Positions 9,295 through 18,181 of a stretch of DNA of 56,525 bases are shown here, in pieces. Made by a program: the position numbers and the translations under genes. The stretch's first letter is position 1, and each line of letters opens with the position of its first letter. The notes beneath the pieces are model-generated. The model searched no databases. It saw nothing but the letters and a program-made list of their open reading frames with translations, and was not told the origin of the DNA. Source of the stretch: Gluconacetobacter tumulicola (GTDB lineage: Bacteria > Pseudomonadota > Alphaproteobacteria > Acetobacterales > Acetobacteraceae); contig NZ_JABEQL010000025.1 in assembly GCF_014174215.1 (NCBI RefSeq), positions 1 to 56,525 on the forward strand. The letters run 5' to 3'.

Positions 9295-10197
9295 ATGCAA
9301 TACGTGCAGTTGCGGGCGGTGCAGGCGGTCGCGACCCATGGCGGCTTCTCCGCCGCCGCCTCGGCGCTGGGGCTGACCCAGCCCGCGATCTCCGATCAGG
9401 TCCGCCGCCTGGAACAGGATTATGGCTGCGTGCTGTTCCACCGGCGCGGACGAACGGTCGAACCGACTGAATTCGGCCGCCGGCTGCTGGCCGTCATCCA
9501 GCCGATCTTCGAGGCCGAGCGCCAGGCGGCAGCCCTGCTGTCCCAGGCGGCGGCACTGGAATTCGGCACCCTGTCCATGGTGTCCGACGCGCCGGACCTG
9601 GCGGTGTCCCTGATCGCCGCCTTTCGCGCACGCCACCCCAATGTCCGCATCACCCTGGCCATCGCCAACGCCGATACCTGCCTCGAACGGCTGCATACGG
9701 CTTCGGTCGATGTCGCGGTCACGGCGGCGGCGGCGGTCGATGCGCGGCTGCACGCGCAGACCCTACGCGCGGACACGCTGATCGCGCTGGTCCACAAACA
9801 GTCCGACCTTGCCGCCCGCAAGAGCGTATCGTTTTCGATTCTAGCCGAACGCGGTATGATCTTTCGTGAACCCCGCTCCGCCACCCAACGCCTGCTGGCC
9901 GGCGAGCTGCAACGCCACGCGATCAGTTGCACCCCCACCCTGACGGTGGACGGGCGCGAGGCGATGGTGGAAGCCGTCGCGGCCGGGCTGGGCGTGGGCG
10001 TGATCGCGGCCAGCGAATATGGCGGGCGGCGCGGCGTGCGCGTGCTGCCGATCAGCGACTGCAGCGTGCGCATGGTCATCTCCCTGCTCGCCCCGCGCGA
10101 ACAGGCAGCCTCGCGCCTGATCGGCGAACTGTTCACCGTCGCGCGGACACTGGAGCGGGCTCGCGCGGCCGCTTCAGCCCCCAAGGGCGCGGGATAG
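9295..10197 (+). CDS. LysR-family regulator of aminoethylphosphonate catabolism
   Basis: A 300-residue LysR regulator: winged helix-turn-helix at residues 1-60 ([35 protein letters not shown]) and a periplasmic-binding-like effector domain from about 90. The HTH and its divergent position beside phosphonatase match the subfamily associated with 2-aminoethylphosphonate use. The ATG at 9295 matches normal LysR length; an in-frame TTG at 9274 lies inside the inverted repeat and is less likely. Its 3' end overlaps the convergent panB by 24 bases. It probably activates phnX and the oxidoreductase in response to AEP or a breakdown product. Confidence 0.88.
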   Translation: MQYVQLRAVQAVATHGGFSAAASALGLTQPAISDQVRRLEQDYGCVLFHRRGRTVEPTEFGRRLLAVIQPIFEAERQAAALLSQAAALEFGTLSMVSDAPDLAVSLIAAFRARHPNVRITLAIANADTCLERLHTASVDVAVTAAAAVDARLHAQTLRADTLIALVHKQSDLAARKSVSFSILAERGMIFREPRSATQRLLAGELQRHAISCTPTLTVDGREAMVEAVAAGLGVGVIAASEYGGRRGVRVLPISDCSVRMVISLLAPREQAASRLIGELFTVARTLERARAAASAPKGAG

Positions 10198-11013
10198 TTC
10201 CTCCGGGTCCATGCCGCTGCTCTGCGCCGCGGTGGGAAAGGCGCCGGACCGCACATCGCCCACATAGGCCCGCAACGCCTCCTCGATCGCCGCGCCGATA
10301 TCGGCATAACGCTTGGCATGGCGCGGCGACTTGCCGGGAAACAGGCCCAGCAGATCGTGCCAGACCTGCACCTGCCCGTCGCACCCCGCCCCGGCGCCGA
10401 TGCCGATCACCGGAATGCGCAGCCGCTGCGTCACCGCCGCCGCCAGCGGCCCCGGCACCAGTTCCAGCACCAGGGCAAAGACCCCGGCATCCTGCAACGC
10501 CAGCGCGTCCTCCACCAGCCGCCGGGCCGCCTCCGCCTGCCGCGCCTGCACCCGCAGGCCCAGTGTGTGCTGCGCCTGGGGCGTCAGGCCCAGATGGCCC
10601 ATCACCGGCACGCCCAGTTCGGTCAGACGCCGCACCGTCGCCGCGACGGAAATGCCGCCTTCCAGCTTCAGCGCCTGCACCCCGGCCTCCTGCATCACCC
10701 GCCGGGCCGAGGCGATGGCATCGCCCTCCGTCGCATAGGTCAGGAACGGCAGGTCGGCCACCACCAGCGCCCGGCTGCTGCCGCGCACCACGGCCCGCGC
10801 ATGGCGGATCATGTCGTCCAGCGTAACCGGCAGGGTGGTATCGGCCCCATGGACCACCATCCCCAGCGAATCCCCGACCAACAGCATCGGCACTTCCGCC
10901 CGCTCGGCCAGCGCGGCAGACGGATGGTCGTAGGCCGTCAGCATGGCGATCCGCTGCCCGGATTCCTTCATGGCCTGAATGTCGAAAACGGTAATGCGCA
11001 TGATACGATCCAT
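10174..11013 (-). CDS. panB: 3-methyl-2-oxobutanoate hydroxymethyltransferase
   Basis: A 279-residue cytosolic PanB, which transfers a hydroxymethyl group from methylenetetrahydrofolate to alpha-ketoisovalerate to give ketopantoate, the first step of pantothenate and CoA synthesis. The motifs [32 protein letters not shown] (metal-binding Asp), VVADLPF, ALKLEGG and [11 protein letters not shown] are all in family order, and length is normal. The annotated ATG has AGG about eight bases upstream; a second ATG four codons in is possible. panC is not adjacent. The gene ends inside the 3' end of the convergent lysR. Confidence 0.96.
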   Translation of the reverse strand: MDRIMRITVFDIQAMKESGQRIAMLTAYDHPSAALAERAEVPMLLVGDSLGMVVHGADTTLPVTLDDMIRHARAVVRGSSRALVVADLPFLTYATEGDAIASARRVMQEAGVQALKLEGGISVAATVRRLTELGVPVMGHLGLTPQAQHTLGLRVQARQAEAARRLVEDALALQDAGVFALVLELVPGPLAAAVTQRLRIPVIGIGAGAGCDGQVQVWHDLLGLFPGKSPRHAKRYADIGAAIEEALRAYVGDVRSGAFPTAAQSSGMDPEELSRALGG

Positions 11014-11114
11014 GAAATGGCCTGGTTGATGAACAGATAATCAGGAAACGGAAGAAACCGGCCGCCGCATGGCGCACCGCCGCGCCGCCGGCAGGCCATG
11101 CGCAACCTCGGCGG

Positions 11115-11600
11115 TCAGCACGCCCGCAGGCGCGGCGTCAAGGCCGCATCAGGCAGGATCGCGAAACCGGCCCGCGCATAGAACGGCGCATTCCACGCCA
11201 CGTCGCGAAACGTCGTCAGGGTCACGGCCACCATGGCCTCCTTTGCGGCATAGGCAGCCGCATGTTCCAGAAACGCCCGGCCCTGCCCCCTGCCCTGATA
11301 GTCCGGCGCCACCGACATCTCCCACACATGCAGCACCGCCCGGCCGGCATCGGTGCCGTCGCCATCCTCCGTCGCCGCACGGGCGGTCAGGAAACCGGCA
11401 ATATCCGCCCCATCGGCGGCCACCCAGCAGGTTCCGGCTTCAATGGCCGCCAGATGCGCGTCCGCCGGCATCACGCCGTCATCCGCAATCCAGGCCAGAT
11501 CGGGAATGGTGCGAAACAGCGCGCCCGACGCCTCTTCCACCGCCGACAACAAAGCGGCCTCATCCCGCCGGGCCAGCCGGATCTGCCAGTCACCACCCAT
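11115..11600 (-). CDS. GNAT-family N-acetyltransferase
   Basis: A 161-residue single-domain acetyltransferase. Acetyl-CoA-binding motif A is seen as EMSVAPDYQGRGQGRAFLEHA (Q/R-x-x-G-x-G/A type), and motif B as the WNAPFYARAGF segment near the C-terminus. The ATG at 11600 is chosen because GGGAG lies eight bases upstream and the protein then starts directly with WQIRLARRDEAALL, as in family members; longer starts would overlap the upstream regulator gene. It sits between panB and the ScfR regulator on the same strand. The substrate is unknown. Confidence 0.85.
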   Translation of the reverse strand: MGGDWQIRLARRDEAALLSAVEEASGALFRTIPDLAWIADDGVMPADAHLAAIEAGTCWVAADGADIAGFLTARAATEDGDGTDAGRAVLHVWEMSVAPDYQGRGQGRAFLEHAAAYAAKEAMVAVTLTTFRDVAWNAPFYARAGFAILPDAALTPRLRAC

Positions 11601-11694
11601 CGTCCATTCTCCCGGTTCCGGCATCGTCCTTTTCATGACGCCGTGCATGAAACGGACCCGCCACGCGGTCAATCCACCCAGGACCGGCACAGTC

Positions 11695-13116
11695 TCACGG
11701 CACCACCATGTGATAGGGCACCACCCCCCGCTCCTCGCTGCCCGCGTCGATGCCAAAGCCCGTGGCAGGAATCGCCCGATGCCGGCAATCGGTGCGGATG
11801 CAGGCGCGACACCCCGGCCCGATCGGGATCACCATCCGGTCGTCCCGCAGGTCCAGCCCGGCCGAATAGACCAGTTCCGGCGCATGCGACACCGCACAGC
11901 CCAGCACGATCGCCACCAGGCGCGGCCGGTCGAAATAAGAAACCGGCGAATGCCCCACCGTCCGCGCAACGCTGATATAGACCGCATCGTCGGTAGTGCG
12001 CGACATCTGGACATGCAGCTTGCCGGGCGCCGAAAAACATTCGAACACATTCCATTGCGCGCACAACCCGCCGAACCGCGCACGGCTGAAACGGGTGGCG
12101 CTGTAGCTCTTCAGCACATTGCCGGCGATATCGGTCTTGATGAAATAGAACGGAATCCCCTCCGCCCCCGGCCGCTGCATGGTGGACAGCCGATGGCATA
12201 CCTGTTCGAAACTCACGCCGAACTGCCGCTGCAACAGGTCCAGATCATGCCGCGTCTGCCGCGCCGCCCGCCGGAAACGCTCGTACGGCAACAGCAGCGC
12301 CCCGGCGAAATAATTGCTCATCCCCACCGTGGCCAATGCGCGCGCGTCCGCGCTGCCCAGCCCCGACCGGCGCACCGGCCGGGCCAGAACCTGCCCATAA
12401 TCCAACCGCCCGATCACCTGCGCCAGCCAGAAGGCCGTACTCTCCGGCGGCACGCCCCCGGTGACCGCCAGCCGCCGCGCCCGCCGGTCTAACCGCCACA
12501 TCACGCCCTGACTATCCAACGCGGCATCGGTCACGATCCGGATATCATGCCGATCGCGCAGATAGCGCCCCAACATTTCGGCCGGCCCGCCCTCATCCAG
12601 TCGCGTGGATTCGTACAACCCCTCCGCTGCCCGATCGATTTCGTCGAAATAGTTCCGCTCGGCCTGCACCCAATCGCCCACCGCATCATACGATCCGGTG
12701 CCGGGCTGTGGCGCCGGCGTAGCGGCTCCGGCCTGCCCTCTTTCCTCCTGCAACGCCCGAAAGGCGCGATAGAGCGCCACGAACTGATCGCACAGCCACG
12801 GCGCGCCCCGCACCGCCTCCTGCACCTGCCGAGGCGAGGGCATGGCGCTGAACAGCGGGTCCCCCAGGATCTCACGCAACACCTGCATGCGCTGGATATC
12901 GCCGCTATCGCTGAACCAGGTCGGCTCGACTCCGAATAGCGTGCAAAGTTTTAACAGAATCCCCGGCGTCAACGGCCGCTGATCGTTCTCGATCTGGTTG
13001 AGATAACTCGCCGAAAGCCCCAGAGCCGTCGCCAAACCCTGCTGCGATTGGCCATTTCTCGCGCGCAGATCACGAATTCTCGACCCCGCGAAGATCTTCT
13101 CGCCCGCCGTCGCCAT
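11695..13116 (-). CDS. ScfR/RamB-type XRE regulator of short-chain acyl-CoA metabolism
   Basis: A 473-residue transcription factor. An N-terminal XRE helix-turn-helix (residues 10-65: RIRDLRARNGQSQQGLATALGLSAS) is followed by a long IrrE/ImmA-like peptidase-type region and a C-terminal DUF2083-like part (about 300-473) rich in Cys and His (GPGCRACIRTDCRHRA). This is the layout of short-chain fatty acyl-CoA regulators such as PccR, RamB and mycobacterial PrpR. The start at 13116 has AAGGA nine bases upstream. It is divergent from prpDCB, so it most likely controls the methylcitrate genes in response to propionyl-CoA or acetyl-CoA. The Cys-rich tail could bind a metal or Fe-S cluster; this is inferred. 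Confidence 0.9.
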   Translation of the reverse strand: MATAGEKIFAGSRIRDLRARNGQSQQGLATALGLSASYLNQIENDQRPLTPGILLKLCTLFGVEPTWFSDSGDIQRMQVLREILGDPLFSAMPSPRQVQEAVRGAPWLCDQFVALYRAFRALQEERGQAGAATPAPQPGTGSYDAVGDWVQAERNYFDEIDRAAEGLYESTRLDEGGPAEMLGRYLRDRHDIRIVTDAALDSQGVMWRLDRRARRLAVTGGVPPESTAFWLAQVIGRLDYGQVLARPVRRSGLGSADARALATVGMSNYFAGALLLPYERFRRAARQTRHDLDLLQRQFGVSFEQVCHRLSTMQRPGAEGIPFYFIKTDIAGNVLKSYSATRFSRARFGGLCAQWNVFECFSAPGKLHVQMSRTTDDAVYISVARTVGHSPVSYFDRPRLVAIVLGCAVSHAPELVYSAGLDLRDDRMVIPIGPGCRACIRTDCRHRAIPATGFGIDAGSEERGVVPYHMVVP

Positions 13117-13129
13117 CTTCGCATCCTTC

Positions 13130-13163
13130 GCAAAACCGGTGCCGGACCGTGGCACCATTTTGC
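13130..13163. promoter_or_regulatory. Large composite inverted repeat between the ScfR-type gene and prpD
   Basis: Two nested inverted repeats share one centre: GGTGCC/GGCACC (13138-13143 and 13151-13156) inside GCAAAA/TTTTGC (13130-13135 and 13158-13163), with one unpaired base of asymmetry. It lies 14 bases from the regulator start and 72 from prpD. The outer half-sites resemble the TTTGCAAA elements reported for the ScfR protein PccR, making this the best operator candidate. Confidence 0.6.
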
Positions 13164-13234
13164 CCGGATCGCCATTCCCGAATGCGCGAGAATGACAATA
13201 CTCCGCAGCAAGGCCCCCAAAGAGGAACCAAGCC

Positions 13235-14761
13235 ATGCGCCAGTACGACATCACCGTCCACCCCGAGAGCGACCGTCTGCCGCGCGACGCGCAACTCGCC
13301 TGGCAGATCGCCGAGGTCGCCGCCGATCCGGTCGCCATCCTTCCCGACGTTACCGAGATGATCATCAATCGCGTGATCGACAACGCATCGGTCGCCATCG
13401 CCTCGGTCAACCGCCACACGGTGGTCAGCGCCCGCGCCGAAGCCCTGGCCCACGCCCGGCCCGGCGGCGCCACCCTGTTCGGCTGCGGGCCGGAGGTGCG
13501 CGTCCACGCCGAATGGGCCGCCTGGGCCAACGGCACGGCGGTGCGGGAACTGGATTTCCACGACACGTTCCTGGCCGCCGAATATTCCCATCCGGGCGAC
13601 AATATCCCCGCCATCCTCGCCGTGGCCCAGCAATGCGGCCGCTCGGGCGCCGAACTGGTACGCGGCATCGCCACCGGCTACGAAATCCAGATCGACCTGG
13701 TGCGGGCCATCTGCCTGCACAAGCACAAGATCGACCATGTGGCCCATCTCGGCCCCTCGGTCGCGGCCGGAATCGGGACCCTGCTGGGCCTGCCCACCGA
13801 GACCATCTACCAGTCGATCCAGCACGCCCTGCACGTCACCACCGCCACACGGCAAAGCCGCAAGGGCGAAATCTCGTCCTGGAAGGCCTACGCCCCCGCC
13901 CATGCCGGCAAGATGGCGGTCGAGGCCGTGGACCGCGCCATGCTGGGCGAAACCTCCCCCAGCCCGATCTATGAAGGCGAAGACGGCGTGATCGCCTGGA
14001 TGCTGGACGGCAAGGGCGCCCATTACCGCGTCGCCCTGCCCGAGGCCGGCGAGGCCAAACGCGCGATCCTCGACAGCTACACCAAGGAACATTCGGCGGA
14101 ATATCAAAGCCAGGCCCTGATCGACCTCGCCTTCCGCCTCGGCGCCGACGTCCGCGCCTCCGGCCGCAACTGGGACGACGTGAAGGACATCCTGATCGAA
14201 ACCAGCCACCACACCCATTACGTGATCGGCACCGGCTCCAACGATCCGCAGAAATTCGACCCCGACGCCTCGCGCGAGACGCTGGATCATTCGATCATGT
14301 ATATCGTCGCCGTCGCCCTGCAGGACGGCGCCTGGCACCATGTCCGCTCCTACGCGCCCGAACGCGCGCAACGCGCCGACACGGTGCGCCTGTGGCGCAA
14401 GATCCACACGGTCGAAGACCCGAAATGGACCGCCCGCTATCACGCCGACAACCCGGCGATCAAAGCCTTCGGCGGCCGCATCACCATCACCTTCACCGAC
14501 GGCACCCGGCTGGACGGCGAACTGGCGGTCGCCAACGCCCACCCGCTGGGCGCCACCCCCTGGACCCGCCCCGACTATATCCGGAAATTCCGCGTCCTGA
14601 CCGAAGGCATTCTCCCCCCCACCGAAATCGAACGCTTCCTCGACGCGGCACAGCGCCTGCCCTCCCTGCGCGCGGACCAACTGCGCCAGCTCGAAATCAC
14701 CCTCCCGCCGGAGGCGCTGAAAGCAACCGACCGAACCGGCATCTTCAATTTCCCCGCATGA
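13235..14761 (+). CDS. prpD: 2-methylcitrate dehydratase, MmgE/PrpD family
   Basis: A 508-residue cytosolic enzyme that dehydrates 2-methylcitrate to 2-methylaconitate in the methylcitrate cycle of propionyl-CoA breakdown. The family blocks [38 protein letters not shown] and [28 protein letters not shown] are well conserved, and length is as expected for PrpD. The ATG at 13235 has AGAGGA upstream. It heads prpD-prpC-prpB, although a 106-base gap with a hairpin repeat separates it from prpC. No acnD/prpF pair is present in the window, consistent with a PrpD-type dehydratase being used. Confidence 0.95.
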   Translation: MRQYDITVHPESDRLPRDAQLAWQIAEVAADPVAILPDVTEMIINRVIDNASVAIASVNRHTVVSARAEALAHARPGGATLFGCGPEVRVHAEWAAWANGTAVRELDFHDTFLAAEYSHPGDNIPAILAVAQQCGRSGAELVRGIATGYEIQIDLVRAICLHKHKIDHVAHLGPSVAAGIGTLLGLPTETIYQSIQHALHVTTATRQSRKGEISSWKAYAPAHAGKMAVEAVDRAMLGETSPSPIYEGEDGVIAWMLDGKGAHYRVALPEAGEAKRAILDSYTKEHSAEYQSQALIDLAFRLGADVRASGRNWDDVKDILIETSHHTHYVIGTGSNDPQKFDPDASRETLDHSIMYIVAVALQDGAWHHVRSYAPERAQRADTVRLWRKIHTVEDPKWTARYHADNPAIKAFGGRITITFTDGTRLDGELAVANAHPLGATPWTRPDYIRKFRVLTEGILPPTEIERFLDAAQRLPSLRADQLRQLEITLPPEALKATDRTGIFNFPA

Positions 14762-14791
14762 AAGACTGACCCCGCCCACCCCTCAACGAAC

Positions 14792-14842
14792 AGGGGTGAA
14801 GGGGACGACTGTCCCCTTCCGGGTGCAGGGCAGAGCCCTGCG
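14792..14842. repeat. Dispersed double-hairpin repeat, copy 1 (upstream of prpC)
   Basis: The first 42 bases (14792-14833) are the exact reverse complement of 16965-17006. The element folds as two hairpins: AAGGGGAC/GTCCCCTT around GACT-like loop bases, and GCAGGGC/GCCCTGC around AGA. A shorter relative lies at 20008-20037. It occupies the prpD-prpC gap and may modulate the mRNA between these genes. Confidence 0.85.
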
Positions 14843-14867
14843 AAAAGGCACAATAAGGAGACGTGAC

Positions 14868-16028
14868 ATGACCCAAGCGTCCAAGCCCAAGAAATCCGTC
14901 GCCCTCTCCGGCATCACCGCCGGCGAAACCGCACTCAGCTCCGTCGGCCATGCCGGCAACGAGCTGCATTATCGTGGCTATGACATCAAGGACCTGGCGG
15001 AATCCTGCGAATTCGAGGAAGTCGCCCACCTGCTGATCCACGGCCACCTGCCCGACGCCGCCGAACTGGCGGAATACAAGGAGCGACTGCGCTCGCTGCG
15101 CGGCCTGCCCGTCCGCCTGCGCCGCCTGCTGGAGGATATTCCAGCCGCTGCCCACCCGATGGACGTGATGCGCACCGGCGTCTCCGCCCTGGGCTGCATC
15201 CTGCCCGAACGCCGCGACATGAACCCGGTGGGCGCGCGCGAGATCGCGGACCGCCTGCTGGCTTCGATGGGATCGGTGCTGCTGTACTGGTATCATTTCT
15301 CGACCAACGGCAAGCGCATCGATGTCGAGACCGATGACGACACCATCGGCGGCCATTTCCTGCACATGCTGCACGGCCACGCGCCCCCGCCGGAATGGGT
15401 CAGCGCCATGCATGCCTCGCTGATCCTGTACGCGGAACATGAATTCAACGCCTCGACCTTCGCCAGCCGCGTGGTGGCGGGCACGGGGTCGGACATGTAT
15501 TCCGCCGTCACCGCCGGCATCGGCGCCCTGCGCGGCGCGCGCCACGGCGGCGCCAACGAGGTCGCGCTGGAAATCCAGCAGCGCTACCAGACGCCCGACG
15601 AAGCCCAGGCCGATATCCTGCGCCGGCTGGAAAACCGCGAAGTCGTCACCGGCTTCGGCCACCCGGTCTACACCATCGCCGATCCGCGCAACGAAGTGAT
15701 CAAGCAATGGGCGGAACGCCTGTCGGCCCGCAGCGGCGCCATGCGCCTCTACACCGTCGCCGAGCGGATCGAGCGCGTGATGGCCGAACGGCGCAACATG
15801 TTCGCCAATCTCGACTGGTTCAGCGCCGTTTCCTACAACATGATGCGCATCCCCACCGCCATGTTCACGCCGATCTTCGTCATCGCGCGCCTGACCGGCT
15901 GGAGCGCCCACGTCATCGAACAGCGCGAGAACGGCAAGATCATCCGCCCGTCGGCCGCCTATATCGGCCCCGACAAACGGCCCTTCACCCCCCTGCACCA
16001 ACGCGGCGGACTGGAGAAAGCAGCATGA
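14868..16028 (+). CDS. prpC: 2-methylcitrate synthase
   Basis: A 386-residue citrate-synthase-family enzyme condensing propionyl-CoA with oxaloacetate to 2-methylcitrate. [23 protein letters not shown] at the N-terminus and the [13 protein letters not shown] block are typical of methylcitrate rather than hexameric citrate synthases. The active-site segments [28 protein letters not shown] and the Asp in NLDWFSAV are intact. The ATG at 14868 has AAGGAG nine bases upstream. The stop overlaps the prpB start as ATGA, so prpC and prpB are coupled. The operon context with prpD makes the assignment secure against a plain citrate synthase. Confidence 0.95.
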   Translation: MTQASKPKKSVALSGITAGETALSSVGHAGNELHYRGYDIKDLAESCEFEEVAHLLIHGHLPDAAELAEYKERLRSLRGLPVRLRRLLEDIPAAAHPMDVMRTGVSALGCILPERRDMNPVGAREIADRLLASMGSVLLYWYHFSTNGKRIDVETDDDTIGGHFLHMLHGHAPPPEWVSAMHASLILYAEHEFNASTFASRVVAGTGSDMYSAVTAGIGALRGARHGGANEVALEIQQRYQTPDEAQADILRRLENREVVTGFGHPVYTIADPRNEVIKQWAERLSARSGAMRLYTVAERIERVMAERRNMFANLDWFSAVSYNMMRIPTAMFTPIFVIARLTGWSAHVIEQRENGKIIRPSAAYIGPDKRPFTPLHQRGGLEKAA

Positions 16029-16945
16029 TCACCCTGACAGGCGGCGCCACCAACGGCGAGGCGGCAGGCCGGCGCTTCCGTGCCCTGCTGCAATCCCCCG
16101 ATATCCTGCAATTGCCCGGCGCCCATAACGGCCAGGCCGCGCTCCAGGCGAAGGACGCAGGCTTCAACGCGCTCTATCTCTCGGGCGCGGCCATGACGGC
16201 CAGCATGGGCCTGCCCGATCTCGGCATCATCACCATCGACCAGGTCACGTTCTTCATCCGCCAGATCGTCAACGCCACCGGCCTGCCCCTGCTGGTCGAC
16301 GGCGACACCGGCTACGGCGAAGTGCTGAACGTCATGAACATGGTCCGCACTTTCGAGGATGCGGGTGCTGCCGCCGTGCATCTGGAAGACCAGATCCTGC
16401 CCAAGAAATGCGGCCACCTGAACAACAAGAAACTCGCCACCCCGCACGACATGGCCCTGAAGGTCGGCGCCGCCCGCAAGGCCGCGCGCGATCTGGTCAT
16501 CATCGCCCGCACCGACGCGGCAGCCAGCGAGGGCATCGACGGCGCCGTCGCCCGCGCCAAACTCTATATCGAAGCCGGCGCCGACGCGATCTTCCCCGAA
16601 GCCCTGACCACGGCCGAGATGTTCCGCGAATTCGCCCGCCGCATGCCCGGCGTCAAGCTGCTCGCCAACATGACCGAATTCGGCCGCACCCCGTTCTTCA
16701 CCGCCAGGGAATTCGAAGAGATGGGCTACCACATGGTCATCTGGCCCGTCAGTTCACTCCGCGTCGCCAACAAGGCCCAGGAAGACCTCTACACCACCCT
16801 CCGCCGCAACGGCAGCACCGAGGCCATGCTGCCCCATATGCAAACCCGCGAAGCCCTCTATCGCACACTACGCTATCACGAATACGAGGCGCTGGATCAG
16901 TCGATCGTCGAAACCATCCTCCCCACGATCAGTGAGCCGGCCTGA
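16025..16945 (+). CDS. prpB: 2-methylisocitrate lyase
   Basis: A 306-residue member of the isocitrate lyase/PEP mutase superfamily, splitting 2-methylisocitrate into pyruvate and succinate. Visible are the metal-binding VDGDTGYGE (residues 91-99), the catalytic signature KKCGHL (127-132, Cys129), and VIIARTDAA. The length matches PrpB and is well short of isocitrate lyase. Its ATG overlaps the prpC stop codon by four bases. It ends just before the second copy of the 42-bp repeat. With prpD and prpC it completes the pathway from propionyl-CoA to pyruvate, except for the hydration of methylaconitate, which a general aconitase elsewhere would do. Confidence 0.96.
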   Translation: MITLTGGATNGEAAGRRFRALLQSPDILQLPGAHNGQAALQAKDAGFNALYLSGAAMTASMGLPDLGIITIDQVTFFIRQIVNATGLPLLVDGDTGYGEVLNVMNMVRTFEDAGAAAVHLEDQILPKKCGHLNNKKLATPHDMALKVGAARKAARDLVIIARTDAAASEGIDGAVARAKLYIEAGADAIFPEALTTAEMFREFARRMPGVKLLANMTEFGRTPFFTAREFEEMGYHMVIWPVSSLRVANKAQEDLYTTLRRNGSTEAMLPHMQTREALYRTLRYHEYEALDQSIVETILPTISEPA

Positions 16946-16955
16946 ACTGCCAGAT

Positions 16956-17006
16956 CGCAGGACGCTGCCCTGCACCCGGAAGGGGACAGTCGTCCCCTTC
17001 ACCCCT
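16956..17006. repeat. Dispersed double-hairpin repeat, copy 2 (downstream of prpB)
   Basis: Positions 16965-17006 are the exact reverse complement of 14792-14833, so copies 1 and 2 form a 42-bp perfect inverted repeat around prpC-prpB. Similarity continues imperfectly to 16956. The copy starts 19 bases after the prpB stop and could act as the operon's transcript end, but there is no T-run. Confidence 0.85.
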
Positions 17007-17199
17007 GACCGTTATGGGGACAGGTCGATTGAGGATTCGTATCAGGCCCGTGGCGTAATAGTACGGGTGGGAATTGTAGAAAAAGATCGCAGCTTGCGAC
17101 GTGTCACGTGCCGTCTCGAATCGGACACTGTCCAGAACCTCACCCAGAGGGCGCGTCTGACCGAATGACTCCTTGACGGAGAGCCAAGGATATCATTAG

Positions 17200-17215
17200 T
17201 TAGCCATATGGCTAA
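17200..17215. promoter_or_regulatory. Perfect 16-bp palindrome covering the ArsR start codon
   Basis: TTAGCCATATGGCTAA is a perfect palindrome, and its central ATG (17208-17210) is the start codon of the ArsR-family gene. It is the obvious self-binding operator of this small repressor. Confidence 0.7.
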
Positions 17216-17549
17216 TCTTGATCGCATCTTTCATTCCCTGTCGGATAGCACCCGTCGCGCGGTCATTGCGCAGCTTGCTCATGGCCCGGCCAGCGTCGGC
17301 GATCTGGCGCAACGCCATAGCATGGCGCTGCCCAGCTTCATGAAACATGTCCGCGTGCTGGAAGAGAGCGAGATCGTCGTCTCCCGCAAAATGGGGCGCG
17401 TGCGCATGTGCCAACTGCGTCCCGATGCGCTCACGATTGCGCAAGGCTGGCTCGAACGGGAGCGTCGCATTTGGGAATCCCGCCTGGACCGGCTGGATTC
17501 TTTCGTCGAAACACTGGCTGAACAGGACAATACCCATGGACGTCAATAA
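17208..17549 (+). CDS. ArsR-family winged-helix regulator paired with an SRPBCC protein
   Basis: A 113-residue winged-helix protein opening with [50 protein letters not shown], the signature of ArsR-like repressors that sit beside SRPBCC (AHSA1/CalC) genes. No metal-binding Cys pair is present, so it is not an arsenic sensor. The ATG lies inside a perfect palindrome, suggesting autorepression at the level of its own start site. Its 3' end overlaps the next gene by 14 bases, forming a two-gene operon. The ligand is unknown. Confidence 0.88.
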   Translation: MANLDRIFHSLSDSTRRAVIAQLAHGPASVGDLAQRHSMALPSFMKHVRVLEESEIVVSRKMGRVRMCQLRPDALTIAQGWLERERRIWESRLDRLDSFVETLAEQDNTHGRQ

Positions 17550-18003
17550 TCAGCTCGACCTTGTCCTCGAACGCACGGTCAAGGCCAGCCCGGCCCAATT
17601 GTGGCGTGCCTGGACGGAACCGGACCTGCTGAAGCAATGGTTCGCGCCACGGCCATATGGCGTGGCCAAGGCCGAAATCGACCTTGTACCGGGCGGCGCG
17701 TTCAATGTGGTGATGCGGTCTCCGGAGGGCGTGGTTTTTCCGGAAAAGCCGGGGTGTATCCTTGTGGTTGAGCCGGAACGGCGTCTGGTCTGGACTGATG
17801 GCCTGGGCCCACAATTCCGGCCGAATACCGAGGCCTTCATGACGGCGGAGATCACGATGGAGCCCGTTCCCGGCGGCACACGCTACCGCGCACTCGTGCG
17901 CCACAAGAGCACGCAGGATCGGGCGAAGCACGAAGAAATGGGCTTCTTCCACGGATGGGGCACGTGCCTGACTCAATTGGAAGAACTTGCCGCGCGGATC
18001 TGA
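17536..18003 (+). CDS. SRPBCC (AHSA1-like) domain protein
   Basis: A 155-residue single-domain protein of the START/Bet v 1-like SRPBCC fold. Typical features are [24 protein letters not shown] near the N-terminus, [15 protein letters not shown] in the middle and the C-terminal helix [21 protein letters not shown]. The fold makes a hydrophobic pocket that binds lipids or small aromatic molecules. The start at 17536 has AGGACA upstream and overlaps the ArsR gene, so the pair is co-translated. A hairpin follows at 18038-18070. The biochemical role is not known for this pair. Confidence 0.88.
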   Translation: MDVNNQLDLVLERTVKASPAQLWRAWTEPDLLKQWFAPRPYGVAKAEIDLVPGGAFNVVMRSPEGVVFPEKPGCILVVEPERRLVWTDGLGPQFRPNTEAFMTAEITMEPVPGGTRYRALVRHKSTQDRAKHEEMGFFHGWGTCLTQLEELAARI

Positions 18004-18037
18004 ACCTAAGCCGCGAATCAACAGGCCGAGGCGACCG

Positions 18038-18070
18038 TCCGCTATCAGACAGACTTGCCCCGATAGCGGA
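18038..18070 (+). terminator. Hairpin after the ArsR/SRPBCC operon
   Basis: TCCGCTATC (18038-18046) and GATAGCGGA (18062-18070) are perfect complements with a 15-base loop, 35 bases after the SRPBCC stop. There is no T-run, so termination is only probable. Confidence 0.45.
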
Positions 18071-18181
18071 AGGTCCCCTCCCTCCGGCCCGCCTTCAAAT
18101 AGACCTGCCACCCAACCGGCAATGGGGAAGAGCCAGCCATGCGATGAGAGATCAAACTTTATCCGGGAATGCCTGACGCCA

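Noticed and set aside
13070-14779. Long open frame on the minus strand across prpD
   Set aside because: It mirrors prpD in another frame, as expected from GC-rich third positions, and has a low-complexity Gly/Asp-rich product with no motif.
14868-16028. Calling prpC a housekeeping citrate synthase
   Set aside because: The operon with prpD and prpB, and the HGGANE-type block, favour methylcitrate synthase.
16932-17168. Small plus-strand frame after prpB
   Set aside because: Much of it is translated from the hairpin repeat copy 2; no ribosome-binding site or protein-like composition.
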